Assembly: GCA_947302275.1 (NCBI GenBank)
Contig: CAMYUW010000016.1
Location: 1 to 52,941, forward strand
Direction: 5' to 3'
DNA: 52,941 bases
Source of the DNA: an uncultured Prevotellaceae bacterium
GTDB taxonomy: Bacteria > Bacteroidota > Bacteroidia > Bacteroidales > Muribaculaceae
Shown: positions 48,855 through 52,941 of the stretch, piece after piece
How positions within the stretch are numbered: the stretch's first letter is position 1
How the letters are laid out: each line of letters opens with the position of its first letter
Notes under the pieces: generated by a model
Databases searched by the model: none
Told to the model about the DNA's origin: nothing
Seen by the model: only the letters and a program-made list of their open reading frames with translations
Made by a program: the position numbers and the translations under genes

Positions 48855-49535
48855 ATGAGACAGTTATTGCTATTCATATTTATATCGTTAGCCTGTAGTG
48901 TAAGTGCTGAACAGTTTACGATAACGGGGAAGGTGGTTGATGCAGCAGACAATGATCAGCAGTTGATTGGTGCGACCGTTACAGTCGTGGGTACCCATCG
49001 CGTTGTCAGCACCGATTTTGATGGCAATTTCAGCATTGAAGTTGAAAAAGGTGAAATCCTTAAGTTCTCTTATGTAGGATTCTATTCCAAGGTAGTAGAG
49101 GTCTTGAATGATTCTGCTCTTTTCGTTGAAATGGAAGTATGGAATGAATTCTGCTTCTGTCCCATTAGGCATCTTGTTCTTCCTGACAATCATCTGAAAA
49201 GTTCACTCAAAGAATTACAGATTTTGTTCCCTGATTTGATCCAATGCAATGATAAAAGCAAAATGCTCACGTATAAGTCAGGATCAATTTTGTTCTCTGT
49301 GTGTAATGGCATCGTGTGCAAGCAATATTATACTTTAGACAAATATAAAAATGAAGTTTTGGAAAGGGTATTTCATGGTTTTGTGAATAGTTTTAAAGGA
49401 TATGACTCATCCAAGAAAAGTAAATCAGGAAAAGAGATAACCTTTTACTATCCAGAATATAGCGTCCACATTCAATATAAGCCCCATAAACACCTTTCAG
49501 TAACTTATGAGTTAAACCCAGAATACTACAAATAG
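48855..49535 (+). CDS. Secreted protein with N-terminal carboxypeptidase-regulatory-like domain
   Basis: 226 residues from the ATG at 48855. Signal peptide (MRQLLLFIFISLACSVSA). The first domain (about 20-95) is a CarboxypepD_reg-like beta sandwich: FTITGKVVDAADNDQQLIGA, VVSTDFDGNFSIEV and LKFSYVGFYSKVVEV. This domain usually begins TonB-dependent outer-membrane receptors, but here it is followed by a short unrecognised, lysine- and tyrosine-rich region and no barrel. The gene is more AT-rich than its neighbours. The role is unknown; it may be an orphan or shortened receptor-like protein. Confidence 0.8.
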   Translation: MRQLLLFIFISLACSVSAEQFTITGKVVDAADNDQQLIGATVTVVGTHRVVSTDFDGNFSIEVEKGEILKFSYVGFYSKVVEVLNDSALFVEMEVWNEFCFCPIRHLVLPDNHLKSSLKELQILFPDLIQCNDKSKMLTYKSGSILFSVCNGIVCKQYYTLDKYKNEVLERVFHGFVNSFKGYDSSKKSKSGKEITFYYPEYSVHIQYKPHKHLSVTYELNPEYYK

Positions 49536-49602
49536 AATCTGATTCATTCAATAATTCGGACAGACTCTTTGAGAGAATATTGGTCTGAAATGTGAGAAAG
49601 TG

Positions 49603-49620
49603 GGCGGTTGGTGAACCGCC
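49603..49620 (+). terminator. Terminator after the 48855 gene
   Basis: A 7-bp GC-rich stem (49603-49609 with 49614-49620) with a 4-nt loop, followed by a seven-T run after 8 bp. Confidence 0.7.
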
Positions 49621-49632
49621 TATGTCGTTTTT

Positions 49633-49659
49633 TTGATTACTTTTGGAGCAAGTAATCAA
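49633..49659. promoter_or_regulatory. Inverted repeat over a possible -7 box before the tannase-like gene
   Basis: TTGATTACT (49633-49641) and AGTAATCAA (49651-49659) form a perfect 9-bp inverted repeat. A TACTTTTG box (49638-49645) overlaps the left arm, 27 bp before the ATG at 49672. It may be an operator or a leader hairpin. Confidence 0.45.
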
Positions 49660-49671
49660 TTTAATAATCAC

Positions 49672-51216
49672 ATGAAGAGGATATTGACATGGATGCTGGC
49701 ACTTGCTGTGGTGGCTGGCGCTGGCGCTAAGACCAAGGCGGTGAAAACGCCGCCGCAACTGAAGTTTGACCCGACAATCGGCGAGACGAGAACCTTGACG
49801 ATGCCCGATGGCCAGGAGGTGAACTATACGGCCTATGAGGGCTTGTTCTTCGTGACCAACGTGGAGGACTCCGCCTATCAGACCATCAACGTGTATGTGC
49901 CCGCTGGGGCGACGCAACAGACGCCGATTCTGCTGCGTACCTATGTGGGCGGCTATATGGCGGCGCCTGCCCAACAACCCGTTGCTGGTGATGCCACGGG
50001 CAGGGCATTGAAGGAGGGCTATGTGGTCGCCATTCCCGGCAGCCGTGGCCGCAACTCGAAAGTGCTTGCAACTAAAACCGACAAAAAAGCCGGCATCAAG
50101 AAAGGACAGACCATCTATACGGGCCGTGCTCCTGCCGCCATCTTGGACCTGAAGGCAGCCATCCGCTACCTGCGTCAGTTTGACGACGTGATGCTCGGTG
50201 ATGCCGAGAAAATTATCACCGACGGCACCAGCGCCGGTGGAGCGATGTCGAGCCTGATGGGTGCCACGGGCAACAATCCCGCCTATGAGCCGATGCTCCG
50301 TGCCATGGGTGCCGCCCAGCAGCGCGACGACGTGTTCGCCGCGGTGTGCTATTGCCCGATTATCGACCTTGACCATGCCGACATGGCCTATGAGTGGCTC
50401 TATAACGGCACTGACAGCCGTCAGCAGGGCGATGCGGCCGTGCTCGACGTGAGCAACGAACTTAAGGCGCAGTTCCCTGCCTATCTCAAAAGCCTGAACC
50501 TGCACACGCCCGACGGCACACTGCTCACCGCCGACAATTATCTGGATTACATCAAGCGCGAACTTATCCGCGCGGCACAAATCGCCAAGAATGCCGGTGC
50601 CGACATCCCCGACAGCCTCGGCTTCAAGTTCGACAAGGAGGCAATGGGCGGAATGCCTCTCATCAACGGCGGCGTGCGTCAGGGTGGGGGACAGATGCCG
50701 CCCATGATGCAGCGCGGTGGCCGTGGTGGCGGCAAACCTGGCGATTACATCATCGACCTGGACATGGCGACCTACCTCAATTATGTCGTTTCCACTCAGC
50801 CGCTGAAGACCGCTCCCGCTTTTGACACTCAGGGCGTTGCAGGCGGTCGTGCCTCGGGCGAGAACGATGAGTTTGGCGACAAGAGCGGCAGCAAAGTCAA
50901 CTTTACCGATTACAGCGCCGCCAAGACTGGCTCGGTGGTGACCGATGAAATACGTGAAAACGTGCGCCTGTTGAACCCGATGAATTTCATCGGCGACGGC
51001 GTGACCGACGTGGCTCCCCATTGGTACATCCGCCACGGTGCCCGCGACCGCGATACCTCATTTCCCGTGCCCATCAACCTCGCCCTCAAACTACAAAATG
51101 CGGGCAAGGACGTGAACTTCCTGCTGGCATGGAACCGCCCCCACAGTGGCGACTACGCCCTCGACGAACTCTTCAAGTGGATCAACGGCATCGTGAAGGG
51201 CTGCTGTGATAAATAA
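49672..51216 (+). CDS. Tannase-like (subtype B) alpha/beta hydrolase
   Basis: 514 residues from the ATG at 49672, with a signal peptide (MKRILTWMLALAVVAGAGA). The large hydrolase shows the nucleophile elbow ITDGTSAGGAMSSLMGATGN (Ser in GTSAGG), a lid-like insert with a Gly/Arg/Met-rich stretch (about 345-365), and the acid and base regions IRHGARDRDTSFPVP (Asp) and AWNRPHSGDYALDELF (His). This order and the HGARDxxTS block match bacterial subtype B tannases, which split galloyl esters of plant tannins. Activity on other aromatic esters is possible. It is convergent with an AraC gene 8 bp away. Confidence 0.85.
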   Translation: MKRILTWMLALAVVAGAGAKTKAVKTPPQLKFDPTIGETRTLTMPDGQEVNYTAYEGLFFVTNVEDSAYQTINVYVPAGATQQTPILLRTYVGGYMAAPAQQPVAGDATGRALKEGYVVAIPGSRGRNSKVLATKTDKKAGIKKGQTIYTGRAPAAILDLKAAIRYLRQFDDVMLGDAEKIITDGTSAGGAMSSLMGATGNNPAYEPMLRAMGAAQQRDDVFAAVCYCPIIDLDHADMAYEWLYNGTDSRQQGDAAVLDVSNELKAQFPAYLKSLNLHTPDGTLLTADNYLDYIKRELIRAAQIAKNAGADIPDSLGFKFDKEAMGGMPLINGGVRQGGGQMPPMMQRGGRGGGKPGDYIIDLDMATYLNYVVSTQPLKTAPAFDTQGVAGGRASGENDEFGDKSGSKVNFTDYSAAKTGSVVTDEIRENVRLLNPMNFIGDGVTDVAPHWYIRHGARDRDTSFPVPINLALKLQNAGKDVNFLLAWNRPHSGDYALDELFKWINGIVKGCCDK

Positions 51217-51224
51217 GAATAGGC

Positions 51225-52124
51225 CTATTTGGCCCGTTGCTTGAGATAGGCGCTGGGTGAGACACCATAGAATTTCTTGAACGTGCGTGTAAAGTGTTGC
51301 GGATAATCGAATCCGAGTTGTTCGGCTGTTTGGGCGATGTTTGCTCCGCCGATGAGCAGTTTCTGGGCACGTTGCATGACGAAACGACGGATGGCATTGC
51401 TGGCGGTGTCATCCGTTATCTGATGAATCAAGTCACCGAAATAGTTAGGCGATAGGAATAGTTCCTGGGCGCAGTATTTTACTGTGGGTAATCCATGTGT
51501 TCGATAGATGCCGTCGGCATAATACCGATTCAGTAGATTCTCGAATCTGGTCAAGAGATCGTTGGTCTTTGCCGTCTGCAATGTGAGTTGTTTAGCGTAG
51601 AAACGCGCCACATGCTCAAGCACCAGTTCGATATAGGACACGATGATGTGCTGCTGGTGTTCATCATCATTGCCACTCATTTCGTTCCTCAACGCTTCCA
51701 ACAAGGTGACGACAATCTGCCGCTGCCCTTCATCCATGAGCAGGGCCTCGTTGGTGTTATAAGAGAAAAAGCTGTAGGCCGACATCCGCTTTTCCAGGTC
51801 GGTACCATGTATCAGTATGGGATCAAACAACAGGGCCCAACCCTTGGTCTGAATTTCCTCTCCGATGTCCGCCTTGCCGCCTATTTGCCCAGGCGAGACA
51901 CACATCAGGGCATGGCGGTGCAGGTCATAGGTTGTGAGTCCGTAGGTCAGTTCCTCCAGCGTTTCGTCGGCAATGAACAGTCCATAGACGTCGTAATTGT
52001 TCAACGAGTGCCGGCAATGTTCCAGCTCGTCGTAGTGGATGACCGAGACGAGCGGATGCAGCACAGGCGCACCGATGTATCTGGCATAGTCGTTAACATT
52101 ATGGACCTTTAAGATTTTCTCCAT
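51225..52124 (-). CDS. AraC-family transcriptional regulator
   Basis: 299 residues from the ATG at 52124; the frame continues upstream but a -7 box is at 52133-52140. The sensor part has DYARYIGAPVLHPLVSVIHY and LNNYDVYGLFIAD; the DNA-binding part has LPTVKYCAQELFLSPNYFG and ANIAQTAEQLGFDYPQHFTR, ending YGVSPSAYL. It is paralogous to the 37342 protein. It is divergent from the aldo/keto reductase at 52269, with tandem half-sites between them (52151-52187), so that gene is its likely target. Confidence 0.93.
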   Translation of the reverse strand: MEKILKVHNVNDYARYIGAPVLHPLVSVIHYDELEHCRHSLNNYDVYGLFIADETLEELTYGLTTYDLHRHALMCVSPGQIGGKADIGEEIQTKGWALLFDPILIHGTDLEKRMSAYSFFSYNTNEALLMDEGQRQIVVTLLEALRNEMSGNDDEHQQHIIVSYIELVLEHVARFYAKQLTLQTAKTNDLLTRFENLLNRYYADGIYRTHGLPTVKYCAQELFLSPNYFGDLIHQITDDTASNAIRRFVMQRAQKLLIGGANIAQTAEQLGFDYPQHFTRTFKKFYGVSPSAYLKQRAK

Positions 52125-52132
52125 CTCAGGTG

Positions 52133-52140
52133 CAAAAATA
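52133..52140 (-). promoter_or_regulatory. -7 box of the 51225 AraC gene, close to the ATG
   Basis: Minus strand TATTTTTG, 9 bp before the ATG; a leaderless message is likely. No clear -33 element. Confidence 0.5.
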
Positions 52141-52150
52141 ATCATTATTT

Positions 52151-52187
52151 TTGATAATCAGTAAAAAAGGTTGATTTATCAGTAAAA
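52151..52187 (+). promoter_or_regulatory. Tandem direct half-sites, probable AraC operator
   Basis: TTGATAATCAGTAAAA (52151-52166) and TTGATTTATCAGTAAAA (52171-52187) share ATCAGTAAAA at a spacing of exactly 21 bp. The second copy ends 3 bp before the TTTG -33 element (52191-52194). Binding by the divergent AraC protein is inferred. Confidence 0.75.
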
Positions 52188-52190
52188 CGA

Positions 52191-52224
52191 TTTGGCCCTA
52201 ATTTTGGATTTCGCCATACCTTTG
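52191..52224 (+). promoter_or_regulatory. Promoter for the 52269 aldo/keto reductase
   Basis: TTTG (52191-52194) and TACCTTTG (52217-52224), 22-bp spacer, slightly long, as expected for a promoter helped by an activator. Confidence 0.75.
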
Positions 52225-52268
52225 CATCCAGAAAACAAACATTCATTTTAAATAAATAAAGCAACACT

Positions 52269-52941
52269 ATGATGAAGGAGACAAAGATTGCGTTGGGTAC
52301 CTGGGCTTGGGGCGCAGGCGCATTTGGCGGAGATGCCGTGTTCGGTTCCAGTACCGATGTTGAGAATCTGAAACCCGTGTTCGATGCGGCGATGAATGCC
52401 GGACTGAACCTGTGGGACACCGCTACCGTTTACGGTATGGGCGAATCAGAACGCATTCTGGGCACGCTTGCCAAAGGTGTGAATCGTGACGATTTGGCGA
52501 TTTCAACCAAGTTCACACCTCAACTTGCTGAAATATATGAGAATAGCGTCGAGAAGATGGCCGATGCATCCATCGAGCGCATGGGCTGCGGTTACATAGA
52601 CATGTACTGGATTCACAATCCCATGGATGTGGAGCGCTGGACACCGGGGCTGATTCCCTTGTTGCAGAGTGGCAAGGTGAAACGCGTGGGTGTATCCAAT
52701 CATAATATCCAGGAGATTGAGCGTGCTAACGAGATCCTGGGCGAAGCGGGCTTTAAGGTATCGGCCGTCCAGAACCATTTCTCGTTGCTGTACCGTTCCA
52801 GTGAGAAAGGTGGTGTGCTTGACTACTGCAAAAAGAACGGCATCGAATTCTGGGCCTACATGGTGCTGGAACAAGGTGCGCTCAGTGGCAAGTACAACAA
52901 GGAGAACCCGCTGCCCGAGGAGAGTGACCGCGGCAAGAAGT
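52269..52941 (+). CDS. Aldo/keto reductase (5' part)
   Basis: The frame starts at ATG-ATG (52269 and 52272) and is open to the window end, giving about 224 residues of an expected 310-330. Sequence begins MMKETKIALGTWAWG. Tetrad residues: Asp and Tyr in LNLWDTATVYGMGESE, Lys in LAISTKFTPQ, His in DMYWIHNPMD. Also VKRVGVSNHNIQEIE and AVQNHFSLLYR, standard for the family. It is the first gene after the AraC operator and likely under AraC control. It is the third aldo/keto reductase in the region. Confidence 0.93.
   Translation, partial: MMKETKIALGTWAWGAGAFGGDAVFGSSTDVENLKPVFDAAMNAGLNLWDTATVYGMGESERILGTLAKGVNRDDLAISTKFTPQLAEIYENSVEKMADASIERMGCGYIDMYWIHNPMDVERWTPGLIPLLQSGKVKRVGVSNHNIQEIERANEILGEAGFKVSAVQNHFSLLYRSSEKGGVLDYCKKNGIEFWAYMVLEQGALSGKYNKENPLPEESDRGKK

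Noticed and set aside
49393..51036. A 547-codon minus-strand frame opposite the tannase-like gene
   Set aside because: Antisense shadow: the plus strand encodes a complete hydrolase with catalytic residues, and the minus product has no recognisable fold.
51218..51229. Palindrome AATAGGCCTATT as an operator or terminator
   Set aside because: It overlaps the AraC coding end, lacks a loop and a U-run, and is short enough to arise by chance.

Overview
The window looks like a chromosomal segment from a gut- or rumen-type Bacteroidales bacterium, most like Muribaculaceae or Prevotellaceae. This is inferred from several signs: moderate GC content, many promoters of the Bacteroidetes form (TTTG about 20 bp upstream of TAnnTTTG), secreted C10 and M6 peptidases carrying C-terminal dockerin-like calcium loops, DUF3822 next to rsmD, and a lysine exporter split into two genes. 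No rRNA, tRNA, CRISPR array or phage was recognised.

Positions 1-31600 are mostly housekeeping genes mixed with secreted proteins: a partial thioredoxin-like protein, trxB, a secreted dockerin protein, a CapA-like protein, ffh, panD and panC, two ECF sigma factor modules (7465-8531 and 12420-14254), a GHL10-type glycoside hydrolase, a YbjQ-like protein, two lipoproteins, ettA, the DUF3822-rsmD-fur-mtgA run, split lysO, a DUF3828 lipoprotein with an M6 peptidase, and two tandem C10 peptidases. Between the GHL10 gene and the second sigma module sits a REP-associated (RAYT-like) Y1 transposase. It is flanked by inverted and tandem copies of a multi-hairpin repeat, and the block is bracketed by a perfect 39-bp direct repeat.

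Positions 32125-52941 have a different character. This is a dense set of small redox and detoxification enzymes under three AraC-family regulators: hexapeptide acetyltransferases, atypical SDRs, aldo/keto reductases, flavodoxins or FMN reductases, a CMD-cupin fusion, an alpha/beta hydrolase, an MBL-fold hydrolase, a 1073-residue multi-cofactor oxidoreductase and a tannase-like esterase. In two of the three AraC divergent intergenic regions there is a pair of direct half-sites 21 bp apart, as expected for AraC-family operators. My reading is a carbonyl, quinone or aromatic-compound response island; its substrate is unknown.

The most unusual structural signal is a set of imperfect 7-bp-period arrays at gene boundaries (for example 4403-4481, 6300-6419, 15765-15800, 32124-32151, 35160-35180, 38434-38500, 41731-41772). 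Nearly every heptad carries a stop triplet on each strand, and five genes take their own TAG stop from inside an array. A second signal is a MITE-like element present twice in opposite orientation (about 21302-21508 and 47505-47640).
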